The notes: generated by a model from the sequence alone, not told the origin. DNA of 8,717 nt from Nitrospirota bacterium (GCA_013334545.1 JAAXXJ010000108.1:1-8717); one strand, 5' to 3'; counted from the first letter of the stretch, positions 1-6,762 are shown. Translations and numbers: made by a program.

Positions 1-1180
1 TGGCGAGGTAGACCTTTGCGCTCCTGGTGCCTGAGCGGCCCTCGAAGTTCCGGTTGTTCGTGCGGACCGAGACCGCGTTGGTCCTGGGCGCCTGTCCTGC
101 GCCGATGCAGAACCCGCAGGTGGACTCAAGGATGCGCGCGCCGGCGGTGATGATGTCTGCGAGGGCGCCGTTCTGGGCGATCATTTCGAGCACCTGGCGG
201 GAGCCCGGTGCCACGCCGAAGCTCACGTCAGGATGGACCCGCCTTCCTTTCAGCACCGAGGCAACGAGCATCAGGTCACGGTAGGAGGAGTTCGTGCAGG
301 AGCCGATCATCACTTGGTCGACCTTCGTGCCGGCAAGTTCCTTCACCGTTGCGATGTTGTCAGGCGAATGAGGTTTTGCCATGCGCGGCACCAGGGAGGC
401 GAGGTCAAGGTCGATCACCCGGGCATAGTGCGCATCAGCATCAGCGGCAAGCTCGGCCCAGTGGTCCTCCCGCTTCTGGGCCCTGAGGAAAGCACGGGTG
501 ACCTCGTCGCTTGGAAAGACCGAGGTGGTGACGCCGAGCTCCGCGCCCATGTTCGTGATGGTCGCGCGTTCGGGGACCGAGAGGTTTGCCACGCCGGCGC
601 CGCCGTATTCGATCACGGTCCCGACGTTCCCTTTGGTGGTCATGATCTCGAGCAGGGCAAGGATCACGTCCTTTGCCGAGACCCAGGGCCGGAGCGTTCC
701 CGCCAGGTTCACCTTCACGACATTCGGACAGGTCATGTAGAACGGCCCCCCGCCCATGGCAACGGCCACATCGAGCCCCCCTGCACCGATGGCCAGCATA
801 CCGATACCGCCGCCTGTGGGCGTGTGGGAGTCAGAGCCGAGGAGGGTTCTGCCCGGCCTGCCGAAGCGCTCCAGGTGGACCTGGTGGCAGATGCCGTTCC
901 CTGCCTTTGAAAAATGGATGCCGTATTTCGCGGCCACGGTCTGGAGGTAGCGGTGGTCGTCGGCGTTCTCATACCCGTCCTGGAGGGTGTTGTGATCAAC
1001 GTAGCTCACCGAGAGTTCGGTTTTCACCTGCGGCACGCCCATGGCCTCGAACTGGAGGTAGGCCATGGTGCCGGTGGCGTCCTGGGTCAGCGTCTGGTCG
1101 ATGCGGATGGAGATCTCGGTGTCTGGCTCAAGTTTCCCTTCGACGAGGTGGGCCTGCAGTATCTTATAAACGATGTTCAT
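1..1180 (-). CDS. acn: Aconitate hydratase, Aquifex type (C-terminal part beyond window)
   Basis: Aconitase interconverts citrate and isocitrate through cis-aconitate in the cytoplasmic TCA cycle, using a [4Fe-4S] cluster. Reading the minus strand from the ATG at 1180 gives 393 uninterrupted codons to the window edge. The protein begins MNIVYKILQAHLVEG. It has the active-site stretch SDSHTPTGGG (His119) and all three expected cluster cysteines: Cys295 in GSCTNSS, and Cys355 and Cys358 in CGFCIGAG. It breaks off after NFEGRSGTRSAKVYLA, an aconitase/isopropylmalate-dehydratase family signature. The N-terminal style (TQDATGTMAYLQFEAMG) fits the roughly 640-residue aconitases better than LeuC, the main alternative. 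About 250 residues, including the swivel domain, would lie outside. The start is supported by an AGAAGGAGAT Shine-Dalgarno sequence 11-12 nt upstream and by a promoter at 1216-1244. It is transcribed divergently from the PhnD-like gene. Confidence 0.93.
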   Translation of the reverse strand, partial: MNIVYKILQAHLVEGKLEPDTEISIRIDQTLTQDATGTMAYLQFEAMGVPQVKTELSVSYVDHNTLQDGYENADDHRYLQTVAAKYGIHFSKAGNGICHQVHLERFGRPGRTLLGSDSHTPTGGGIGMLAIGAGGLDVAVAMGGGPFYMTCPNVVKVNLAGTLRPWVSAKDVILALLEIMTTKGNVGTVIEYGGAGVANLSVPERATITNMGAELGVTTSVFPSDEVTRAFLRAQKREDHWAELAADADAHYARVIDLDLASLVPRMAKPHSPDNIATVKELAGTKVDQVMIGSCTNSSYRDLMLVASVLKGRRVHPDVSFGVAPGSRQVLEMIAQNGALADIITAGARILESTCGFCIGAGQAPRTNAVSVRTNNRNFEGRSGTRSAKVYLA

Positions 1181-1215
1181 TCCTTGGGCGATCTCCTTCT
1201 GAAAGAATGACCGGA

Positions 1216-1244
1216 ATTATATTGCAAATGCCCGCTTATGGCAA
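1216..1244 (-). promoter_or_regulatory. Sigma-70 promoter of the aconitase gene
   Basis: On the minus strand a TTGCCA -35 box (1239-1244) and a perfect TATAAT -10 box (1216-1221) are separated by exactly 17 bp. The predicted transcript start near 1209 gives a leader of about 29 nt that contains the aconitase Shine-Dalgarno sequence. This is seen directly in the sequence; activity is inferred. Confidence 0.8.
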
Positions 1245-1315
1245 CAGGAAACATAACATAACCATCCTTTGTCGCGGCATCGCCTGCTGGAACCGGAAAA
1301 TGGTGCATCAGTGGC

Positions 1316-1344
1316 TTGACAAGGACCTGTTCTTCCGGTAAGTT
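1316..1344 (+). promoter_or_regulatory. Probable promoter of the PhnD-like/kinase operon
   Basis: A perfect TTGACA (1316-1321) is followed after 17 bp by TAAGTT (1339-1344), a weak -10 box matching consensus at three of six positions. The -10 box ends only 6 nt before the ATG at 1351, so a start point at the usual distance would fall on or next to the A of the ATG, giving a leaderless transcript. The weak -10 box makes this less certain than the other promoters in the window. Confidence 0.5.
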
Positions 1345-1350
1345 CTCTTT

Positions 1351-2223
1351 ATGATGTCTCGTCTTGGTCTCAGTCTCTGCTGTGCGTTCATGCTGCTGCT
1401 GTCGAGACCCGCCGGTGCTGAAAACAAACAATCCCTGCCGTCACCCTACACGGTGGCGGTCATCCCCTTTTACGGCCCCGAAAAGATCTGGCTGCTGTAT
1501 TCGCCGTTGATCGAGTATCTGAAAAAAACGACGGGACATCCCTGGGAGCTGAAGCTCTATCCGAACCACGATGCGCTGATCGAGGACCTCTGCGGTGGTC
1601 AGATCGGGGTGGCCCTGCTTGGTCCGGCGCCGCTGGGACGGGCCAACCGGAAGTGCGGTGCCGAGCCCCTGATCGTGGCACTCGGCAAGGACGGCAAGCC
1701 AACCTACCGCTCCGTCATCGTGACGAGCGATGCCGCGGTCACGGCGCTCGGCGGCGTGCGGGGAAAGAAGTTCGGCTTCTTCAAGGGTTCCACGGCAGCC
1801 CATATCGTGCCGGCGAAACTGCTGAAGGACGCGGGCCTCGGCATGGAAGCGGTCCAGCCGGTCTTTCTCGAGAGTCAGGACCGGATCATGACCGCGCTGC
1901 TCACCCGCGAGATCTCCGCTGCCGGCGTCAAAGAGACCCTCTACCGGAAGTTCGAGAAGGAAACGCTTCGGGTGCTCACGATCTCCGGGCCCCTCCCGAA
2001 CTTTGCCTTTTCTGCGCTGCCGTCCCTGCCGTCCGGGGTCCGGGAGGAATTCGTGCAGGCGCTCCTTCGGCTCAAGCCTCACACGAACATCCGGGATGCC
2101 GATACGATGCAGGACTGGGACGATGAGATCAAGAACGGATTCGTGACTCCCACCGACGATTATCTTCTCGCCGTTCAGAACCTGCTAACCACCACCCGGG
2201 AGATCATGCATGAAGTTCGATAG
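1351..2223 (+). CDS. PhnD-like periplasmic substrate-binding protein
   Basis: A 290-residue secreted binding protein of the phosphate/phosphite/phosphonate (PhnD-like) family. Residues 1-23 form a signal peptide: a short charged start, a hydrophobic core CAFMLLLS, and a probable AGA|EN cleavage site. Family-typical segments follow: an early strand TVAVIPFYGPE (34-44), the ligand-loop region GVALLGPAPLGRA (86-98), FGFFKGSTAAH (141-151) and AAGVKETLYRKFE (190-202). Cys81 and Cys102 of the mature protein could form a disulfide. No ABC permease or ATPase lies nearby; instead the stop codon overlaps the start of a sensor kinase gene by 14 nt, which suggests the protein acts as a ligand receptor for that kinase rather than in uptake. 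An in-frame TAA at 1339-1341 and the absence of a start codon between it and 1351 fix the start at 1351 or at the adjacent ATG at 1354. No Shine-Dalgarno sequence is visible. The ligand cannot be read from sequence; 'phosphonate' is only the family name. Confidence 0.85.
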   Translation: MMSRLGLSLCCAFMLLLSRPAGAENKQSLPSPYTVAVIPFYGPEKIWLLYSPLIEYLKKTTGHPWELKLYPNHDALIEDLCGGQIGVALLGPAPLGRANRKCGAEPLIVALGKDGKPTYRSVIVTSDAAVTALGGVRGKKFGFFKGSTAAHIVPAKLLKDAGLGMEAVQPVFLESQDRIMTALLTREISAAGVKETLYRKFEKETLRVLTISGPLPNFAFSALPSLPSGVREEFVQALLRLKPHTNIRDADTMQDWDDEIKNGFVTPTDDYLLAVQNLLTTTREIMHEVR

Positions 2224-3811
2224 GAGCAGCATCGGGTTCAGGATCATTGTCCCGATCTTCGTCATCGTTGCGGTCATCGCTGTTTTGCTCCTTATCCTGG
2301 TCCAGCGCATATCAGACCACATTCAGGATGACTACCATCGGTTCACCGCTGCCGCCTCCGCCCATCAGATAACCACGATCCTGGAAACGGCGGCGTCGGA
2401 ACTCATCACTGCGCAGCTGACCGGAAACCCGGTCGTGGTGGAGGCGAAGAAACGTTCCGTCGGAGATGCGGTCAGGCTTTCCTGGTCCCGCAATGATCAG
2501 GCCGGCATCATCAGCAATGCCGACGGTGCCATCGTGCTGTCCACGCTCAACCCCGAAGTGACGCATGCCATCCTCGCCCGGCGATCCCTAGGCTACTTCA
2601 CCCTGGCGGACAAAGCCGGCCGGTTCCATTGTTATATGAATTCTTTTGCCCCCTGGGGCTGGACGGTGATCACCGTTGCCCGGCAAACCCCATCCTATCT
2701 TACGCGGAAAGAGGTCGGGTTCCTGGTCCCCCTCATCACGCTCGGCTCGCTCCTGATGGTATCGGGCCTCCTGTTCATTCTCCGCAGGAACCTGCAGCGG
2801 CCGGTCGCGACGATGGTGTCCGCGGTCGGTTCGGAAGAGAAGGTCCCGGCGACGGGCGTTGCAGAGCTCGATCAGATCGGCCAGGCAGTGAACGATGCGC
2901 TGGAGAAGGTGCGCGATCGCTCTGCCCAGCTGGCCACGGAGCTCGAAGAGCGCCGGCGGGCCGAGAACGAGGTCCGGGAAAAAGAGGAGCACATCCGGCT
3001 GCTTCTCAGCTCAACGGCAGAGGGCATCTACGGGGTCGATATGCACGGCACCTGCACCTTCTGCAATTCCGCCGGCCTCCGACTGCTGGGATACGAAAGG
3101 GAAGGGGACCTGCTCGGGAAAAACATCCATACGATCATCCATTGCAAGCGCGCGGACGGGAGCACCTATCCTGAAGAGGAATGCAGGATCTACCAGGCCT
3201 ACCGGAAGAAACAGGGCGTGCACGCCGATGATGAGGTCTTCTGGCGGAAGGACGGTACGAGCTTTCCGATTGAGTACTGGTCCTATCCGATTGCTCAGCA
3301 GGGAACGGTGGCCGGCGCTGTTGTAACGTTCATGGACATTTCGGAGAGGAAGCGTTCCGAGGCGTTCATCCGGAACATCCTGGAGACCGTGGACGAGGGA
3401 TTTCTCGTCATCGACCGGGAGCTCACCATCCTCTCCGCGAACCGCGCATACAGCAGGCAGGCCGGGATCCCCCTGGAAGAGATCGTGGGCAGGAAGTGCT
3501 ATGAGGTTTCCCACACGCTGGTCGCGCCGTGTCCGGATCCGGAAGAGGAGTGCTCCGCCCGAAGGGCCATGGAGAAGGGCAAACCCTGCACCGGAGTACA
3601 TATCCACCGGGGCGCCGATGACGTCGAAAAGAAGATGGAGATCAAGGCCTATCCCCTGCGGGACGCAACGGGAGCGGTAAGTTCCGTTATCATGACGACC
3701 GTTGACATAACCGAAAGAGCAGGCTCGAACAGCAGCTTAATCAGGCTCAGAAAATGGAGGCCATCGGACAGCTTGCCGGGGGTATCGCCCACGATTTCAA
3801 TAACGTTCTGA
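2210..3811 (+). CDS. Hybrid sensor kinase, N-terminal part: periplasmic sensor and two PAS domains (frameshifted)
   Basis: This frame encodes the sensory half of a membrane histidine kinase. In order: TM1 (about 11-32), a periplasmic domain of about 135 residues (33-168, Cache-like in feel, with AGIISNADGAIVLST at 98-112), TM2 (169-192), a HAMP-like linker and charged coiled coil (193-262), PAS1 (about 263-378, ending VVTFMDISERKR) and PAS2 (about 386-503, ending MTTVDITER). Both PAS domains carry unusual Cys/His clusters. After Arg503 the frame runs into a 30-residue nonsense tail (AGSNSSLIRLRKWRPSD...), while the expected continuation SRLEQQLNQAQKMEAIGQLA lies in the -1 frame. The gene is therefore disrupted by a one-base loss. 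Repaired, the product would be about 899 residues. The start overlaps the PhnD-like gene by 14 nt, implying translational coupling. As it stands the ORF has no kinase domain. Confidence 0.85.
   Translation: MKFDRSSIGFRIIVPIFVIVAVIAVLLLILVQRISDHIQDDYHRFTAAASAHQITTILETAASELITAQLTGNPVVVEAKKRSVGDAVRLSWSRNDQAGIISNADGAIVLSTLNPEVTHAILARRSLGYFTLADKAGRFHCYMNSFAPWGWTVITVARQTPSYLTRKEVGFLVPLITLGSLLMVSGLLFILRRNLQRPVATMVSAVGSEEKVPATGVAELDQIGQAVNDALEKVRDRSAQLATELEERRRAENEVREKEEHIRLLLSSTAEGIYGVDMHGTCTFCNSAGLRLLGYEREGDLLGKNIHTIIHCKRADGSTYPEEECRIYQAYRKKQGVHADDEVFWRKDGTSFPIEYWSYPIAQQGTVAGAVVTFMDISERKRSEAFIRNILETVDEGFLVIDRELTILSANRAYSRQAGIPLEEIVGRKCYEVSHTLVAPCPDPEEECSARRAMEKGKPCTGVHIHRGADDVEKKMEIKAYPLRDATGAVSSVIMTTVDITERAGSNSSLIRLRKWRPSDSLPGVSPTISITF
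3706..3720 (+). other. Frameshift splitting the hybrid kinase gene
   Basis: The upstream frame reads DITER to about 3718, and the downstream kinase frame opens right after a TGA at 3703-3705. Shifting back one base within ACCGAAAGAGCAGG joins DITER to SRLEQQLNQAQKMEAIGQL, the normal PAS-to-HisKA linker. The simplest explanation is loss of one base, perhaps an A from GAAAGAAGC. No X-XXY-YYZ slippery heptamer is present in the zero frame here, so programmed -1 frameshifting is not supported. A real mutation and a sequencing error cannot be told apart from this window. Confidence 0.85.
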
Positions 3812-4908
3812 CCGCCATTATGGGATATGCTTCGCTGCTAAAGAAACAGGCCGAAGAGGGAAGCCAGGCGCGGTTCTTTTCCGAACAGGTCCTCGCCTCC
3901 GCGTCCAGCGCCGCGGACCTGACGCGGCATATCCTGGCGTTCAGCCGGAAGCAGGTGATTCAGCCGCGGCCGACCAGTATTAATGGTGTTGTCCGCCACA
4001 TGGAAAAATTCATCACGCGGCTGCTCGGCGAGGATATCGAGATCAGGATGGCACTAACCGACCGGGACATCACCGCCCTGGTCGATGCGGGACAGATGGA
4101 ACAGGTATTGATGAATCTGGCCACCAATGCCCGGGATGCCATGCCGGGAGGAGGGGTGCTGATCATCGGAACCGAGGTCGTCACCGTCGACGAGGATACC
4201 GCGGTCAGGTACGGGCTCGAAGGGTCCGGCAGCTATGCCCTGCTGTCGGTATCCGACACCGGGTCCGGCATGGACGATGCGACGCGATCGCGGATCTTCG
4301 AACCCTTCTTCACGACCAAGGCGATGGGGCGCGGCACAGGACTCGGTCTCGCCATCGTCTACGGCATCATCAAACAGCATCACGGCCATATCATGGTATG
4401 CAGCGAGCCGAATAAGGGTTCGACCTTCACCCTCTATCTTCCGCTGACACGGTCGGCGTCCGAGGCGAAGCAGGCGCCGACCGATCCCGCTGTGCGGGGC
4501 GGCGCAGAGACGATCCTTCTTGCCGAGGACGACCCCGACGTGCGCGGGTTCATCAAGCTTGCGCTGGAGGAACACGGTTATACGGTCATCACCGCCGTCG
4601 ACGGCAATGAGGCGGTGAGCAAGTTCCAGGAGCATTCTGCCGCTGTCGACCTCTGTCTGTTCGATGTTATGATGCCGAAGAGGAACGGCAAGACCGCCTT
4701 CGGCGAGATCCGCGCACTGCGCAGCGATGCAAAGGCTATCTTCATGAGCGGCTATTCCTCCGACATCATTCATCAAAAGGACCTGCTGGAAGAGCACATG
4801 GTTCTTCTCAACAAACCCGTTCTGCCTCAGGACCTGCTCCGGCGCGTGCGGGAAATGCTTGATGCCGAACCTGCCCGTGCCCGTACGGAGGCAGAAAAAA
4901 ACCGATGA
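3754..4908 (+). CDS. Hybrid sensor kinase, C-terminal part: HisKA, HATPase and receiver
   Basis: The catalytic half of the split kinase, 384 residues from the first in-frame ATG; the frame is open from 3706. The H-box GGIAHDFNNVLTAIMGYASLL carries the phospho-accepting His13. The ATP-binding domain has the N-box NLATNARDAM (121-130), G1 box SDTGSGMD (167-174), F-box FEPFFTTK (182-189) and G2 box GRGTGLGLAI (192-201). A receiver domain follows (about 252-370) with acidic pair Asp259-Asp260, phospho-acceptor Asp304 in CLFDVMMP, Ser332 and Lys354 in LLNKP, so all receiver residues are intact. The ATG at 3754 lies inside the conserved linker and has no convincing Shine-Dalgarno sequence, so it is probably an internal Met and not a true start. 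Translated alone, this would be a soluble kinase lacking its sensor. No response regulator with an output domain is encoded in the window, so the downstream target is unknown. Confidence 0.9.
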   Translation: MEAIGQLAGGIAHDFNNVLTAIMGYASLLKKQAEEGSQARFFSEQVLASASSAADLTRHILAFSRKQVIQPRPTSINGVVRHMEKFITRLLGEDIEIRMALTDRDITALVDAGQMEQVLMNLATNARDAMPGGGVLIIGTEVVTVDEDTAVRYGLEGSGSYALLSVSDTGSGMDDATRSRIFEPFFTTKAMGRGTGLGLAIVYGIIKQHHGHIMVCSEPNKGSTFTLYLPLTRSASEAKQAPTDPAVRGGAETILLAEDDPDVRGFIKLALEEHGYTVITAVDGNEAVSKFQEHSAAVDLCLFDVMMPKRNGKTAFGEIRALRSDAKAIFMSGYSSDIIHQKDLLEEHMVLLNKPVLPQDLLRRVREMLDAEPARARTEAEKNR

Positions 4909-4924
4909 AGCGCCCCAGGATTTG

Positions 4925-4933
4925 TGCTATAGT
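4925..4933 (+). promoter_or_regulatory. Possible extended -10 promoter of the bacterioferritin-like gene
   Basis: TGC followed directly by TATAGT (4928-4933, five of six matches to TATAAT) forms an extended -10 element. No recognisable -35 box lies 17 bp upstream (ATGAAG). The start point would be near 4940, giving a leader of about 39 nt that contains the strong AAGGAGG (4963-4969) ribosome binding site. The gap from the kinase stop is only 70 nt, so readthrough from upstream is also possible. Confidence 0.45.
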
Positions 4934-4978
4934 TCAATTATTCGGGATGACCTAATGCTATGAAGGAGGGATACGGTT

Positions 4979-5404
4979 ATGGTACAGAAAGCGAGTCCGA
5001 AGCTGACGGAGATGATGAACCAGGCGATCGCCGGGGAGCTCCAAGCCATCGTGCAGTATATGTGGCATCACATCATGGTGAAGGGGCTTAACTCCGCCTC
5101 GCTCATGGATGTGTTCGAGGACATCGCTGTGGAGGAGATGAAACATGCCGAGAAGATCGCCGAGCGGCTGTTTTACTTCGATGTGGCTCCCACCACCAAG
5201 CCGAATCCCATTGCCAAGGGTGGAACTGCAGAGCAGATGCTGAAGGCCGACGTGCAGGCCGAGGAAGAAGCGATCACCTTGTACAAGGACATCATCACGC
5301 AGGCGATCACCGAGAAGGACGAGACAACGAGGCTCCTGTTCGAGCAGATACTCTCCGATGAAGAGCGCCACCACGATACGTTCACCACGCTTCTGGGACA
5401 GTAA
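4979..5404 (+). CDS. Bacterioferritin-like (ferritin-superfamily) protein
   Basis: A 141-residue four-helix-bundle protein with the full set of di-iron ligands in bacterioferritin order: Glu20 (AGELQAIVQY), Glu53 and His56 (EEMKHAE), Glu95 (QAEEEAITLY), and Glu128 with His131 (SDEERHHD). Met54, directly after Glu53, lines up with the heme-ligating Met52 of E. coli Bfr, where the local sequence DEMKHAD is nearly identical. The likely role is ferroxidation and cytoplasmic iron storage or detoxification. At 141 residues it is shorter than the usual ~158, and it lacks the C-terminal helix (about 15-18 residues) that in classical Bfr lines the four-fold channel. The start is well supported by AAGGAGG 9 nt upstream. 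It appears to be a single-gene unit closed by a terminator at 5428-5460. A rubrerythrin-type diiron protein without cage assembly is the main alternative. Confidence 0.85.
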   Translation: MVQKASPKLTEMMNQAIAGELQAIVQYMWHHIMVKGLNSASLMDVFEDIAVEEMKHAEKIAERLFYFDVAPTTKPNPIAKGGTAEQMLKADVQAEEEAITLYKDIITQAITEKDETTRLLFEQILSDEERHHDTFTTLLGQ

Positions 5405-5427
5405 GAAAACAATTTGGTCAAACACCA

Positions 5428-5460
5428 AAGGGCTGACATTATTGTCAGCCCTTGTTTTTT
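5428..5460 (+). terminator. Rho-independent terminator after the bacterioferritin-like gene
   Basis: A perfect 11-bp stem, AAGGGCTGACA (5428-5438) with TGTCAGCCCTT (5443-5453), has a TTAT loop and is followed by G and six T residues. It lies 24 nt after the ferritin stop codon. It sits between convergent genes; on the minus strand the T-tract after the stem is poor, so termination of the UspA transcript here would be weaker. Confidence 0.92.
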
Positions 5461-5520
5461 CTCCCTGTCTGGAGGCCTGTCCCGAGCGATATCACCGAAG
5501 GATACCCGCGTCGGTCCTCC

Positions 5521-5982
5521 TTACGGCATCTTGAACTCCCGGCCCGCCATCCTTACGGTCAAGACCGGGCAGGACGACTTGCGGACGACCTTCTCCGCCG
5601 TGCTGCCGAAGAGCATGTGGTCGATGCCGGTCCTGCCGTGGGTCCCGATGACGATCATGTCCGCGTTCTTGTCCTTCGCGGTCCTGATGATCTCCACGAA
5701 CGGCACGCCCCGCACGACCGCCCTTTCCACATCCTTCACCTTCACCGCGGCCTCTCCCGCCCATTTGTCCATCTCTTTCGTGGCGCTCTTCTGCATGTCC
5801 TCCACAAGGTCCGCTGCGGATATCGATGAAGGGATATACCACTCAGCGATGCTGATATCCTGGATGACGTAGAGCAGGATGAGCTTTGCCTTGTAGTCCT
5901 GGGCCAGGGAGATGGCGTAGTCCATGGCCGCCCGTGCACCCTGAGAAAAATCGGTCGGGAAAAGGATGGTCTTGATCTGCAT
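5521..5982 (-). CDS. Universal stress protein, UspA family
   Basis: A 153-residue single-domain Usp protein of the ATP-binding subclass. It begins MQIKTILFPTDFSQGARAAM, with the N-terminal strand and Asp11 typical of the family, and ends with the nucleotide-binding signature GTHGRTG (113-119) plus GSTAEKVVRKS (126-136), matching the G-2x-G-9x-G-S/T pattern, then CPVLTVR. Family members bind ATP and support survival under stress or growth arrest; the specific stress here is unknown. The start at 5982 is chosen over an open upstream ATG at 6084 for three reasons: the extra 34 residues do not resemble the family, GAGGAGG lies 5-7 nt before 5982, and a promoter at 6017-6045 lies inside the longer version. 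It converges on the bacterioferritin-like gene. Confidence 0.93.
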   Translation of the reverse strand: MQIKTILFPTDFSQGARAAMDYAISLAQDYKAKLILLYVIQDISIAEWYIPSSISAADLVEDMQKSATKEMDKWAGEAAVKVKDVERAVVRGVPFVEIIRTAKDKNADMIVIGTHGRTGIDHMLFGSTAEKVVRKSSCPVLTVRMAGREFKMP

Positions 5983-6016
5983 AGAGGCCTCCTCGAAGAT
6001 GGGTTCCTGCACCTCA

Positions 6017-6045
6017 AGTGTATCTCTACTCGGTAACACTGTCAA
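6017..6045 (-). promoter_or_regulatory. Sigma-70 promoter of the UspA gene
   Basis: On the minus strand a perfect TTGACA (6040-6045) and TACACT (6017-6022, four of six) are separated by 17 bp. The predicted start near 6010 gives a leader of about 28 nt carrying the GAGGAGG ribosome binding site. Confidence 0.72.
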
Positions 6046-6149
6046 ACCGAATTGGCCCAAAAAAGCAAGGGGGTTGGGCGGCAAGCCGAGCTCGTTGTGT
6101 TTCCCGGGAAAAAACCGTACATGATCATCAGCAAAGAGACATCGATAAT

Positions 6150-6762
6150 TATGGAAGAAAGATCGATTGTACGGATATCAGCAAGAGGGCAGGGACCTTG
6201 ATCGTGGCGGGTCTATTTTGCGGTAAGCCGCCGACTCGGCAGTCGGGGAGGAATCAGGCGTTCCCGTGTACCCCGGAGCGGATGAGGTCGAGGATACCAG
6301 CACTTATCTTGATGCATTGAAATGCATCGAGGCGGCGACGGTTCGGATGCCGGTAAGTCCGACCATGGTCGCCGAGTTCTATGCCAAGCTGGAACGTGCC
6401 CCACCAGGGGCAAGGCAAAAGCGCATTCGCCGTTGAAGCTCCCTGCGGCAAGCTGTGGGAGGCTTCTATCCTCAAGAAAGTATCGTAATTCTAATCGCTC
6501 GCTAACCCCGCAGCAAGCTTCGTGAAATGCGCTCGCTCCTGGATTCAAGAAGGACGAGGTCGAGAAGGCCGTTATCGGCCCTCCCTGGAGGGACAATGAC
6601 ACCCGGCATGAAGACGAACAATACGCTCATTACCATCTCGAAGCCGGAGGAGCAGGAGCTTCTCCCGAAGCCGGGCGATCCCGAACGCCGCGGTCCTTTG
6701 TGCAGGGTTTTATCGAGCGCAACGGCCGGAAACTGCTGATAAATGCGGAAAAAAACCGTTGA
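6150..6762 (+). pseudogene. Decayed lipoprotein-like gene (multiple frameshifts)
   Basis: This gene-free stretch contains protein-like segments that only connect if the frame changes several times. Frame A, to about 6230: SKRAGTLIVAGLFCGKPP, like a lipoprotein signal peptide with a Cys near the right place. Frame B, 6227-6400: ADSAVGEESGVPVYPGADEV, later AEFYAKLERA. Frame A again, 6420-6479: SAFAVEAPCGKLWEASILKK, then a stop. Frame C, 6541-6600: GFKKDEVEKAVIGPPWRDND. Frame B, from 6610: MKTNNTLITISKPEEQELLP. Frame C to the TGA at 6760: SFVQGFIERNGRKLLINAEK. The order (signal, VYPGA, FYxKL, TLITISKP) recalls secreted or lipoproteins carrying a YPGA motif seen in related bacteria; that is recalled from general knowledge, and no family name is claimed. 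At least four indels and a stop in about 600 bp argue for true decay rather than isolated sequencing errors. No RBS or start is clear, and the 5' boundary is approximate. Confidence 0.5.

Noticed and set aside
233..910. A 225-codon plus-strand open frame
   Set aside because: It is antisense to the aconitase gene, whose cluster cysteines and active-site His are all present on the minus strand.
1441..2082. A 213-codon minus-strand open frame opposite the PhnD-like gene
   Set aside because: It is a codon-bias shadow of the binding protein; no motif and no promoter.
3700..3760. Programmed -1 ribosomal frameshifting in the kinase gene
   Set aside because: No X-XXY-YYZ slippery heptamer in the zero frame and no clear downstream pseudoknot; a simple one-base loss explains the pattern.
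4054..4797. A 247-codon minus-strand open frame inside the kinase
   Set aside because: It lies opposite intact HATPase and receiver motifs and has no recognisable domain.
5414..5872. A 152-codon plus-strand open frame after the ferritin-like gene
   Set aside because: It begins inside the terminator hairpin region and runs opposite the UspA gene; no family resemblance.
6115..6174. Inverted repeat CCGTACA ... TGTACGG spaced by 46 nt, with two ATCGAT sites between
   Set aside because: The arms are only 7 bp, there is no flanking target duplication or transposase, and such pairs arise by chance; not enough for a mobile element.
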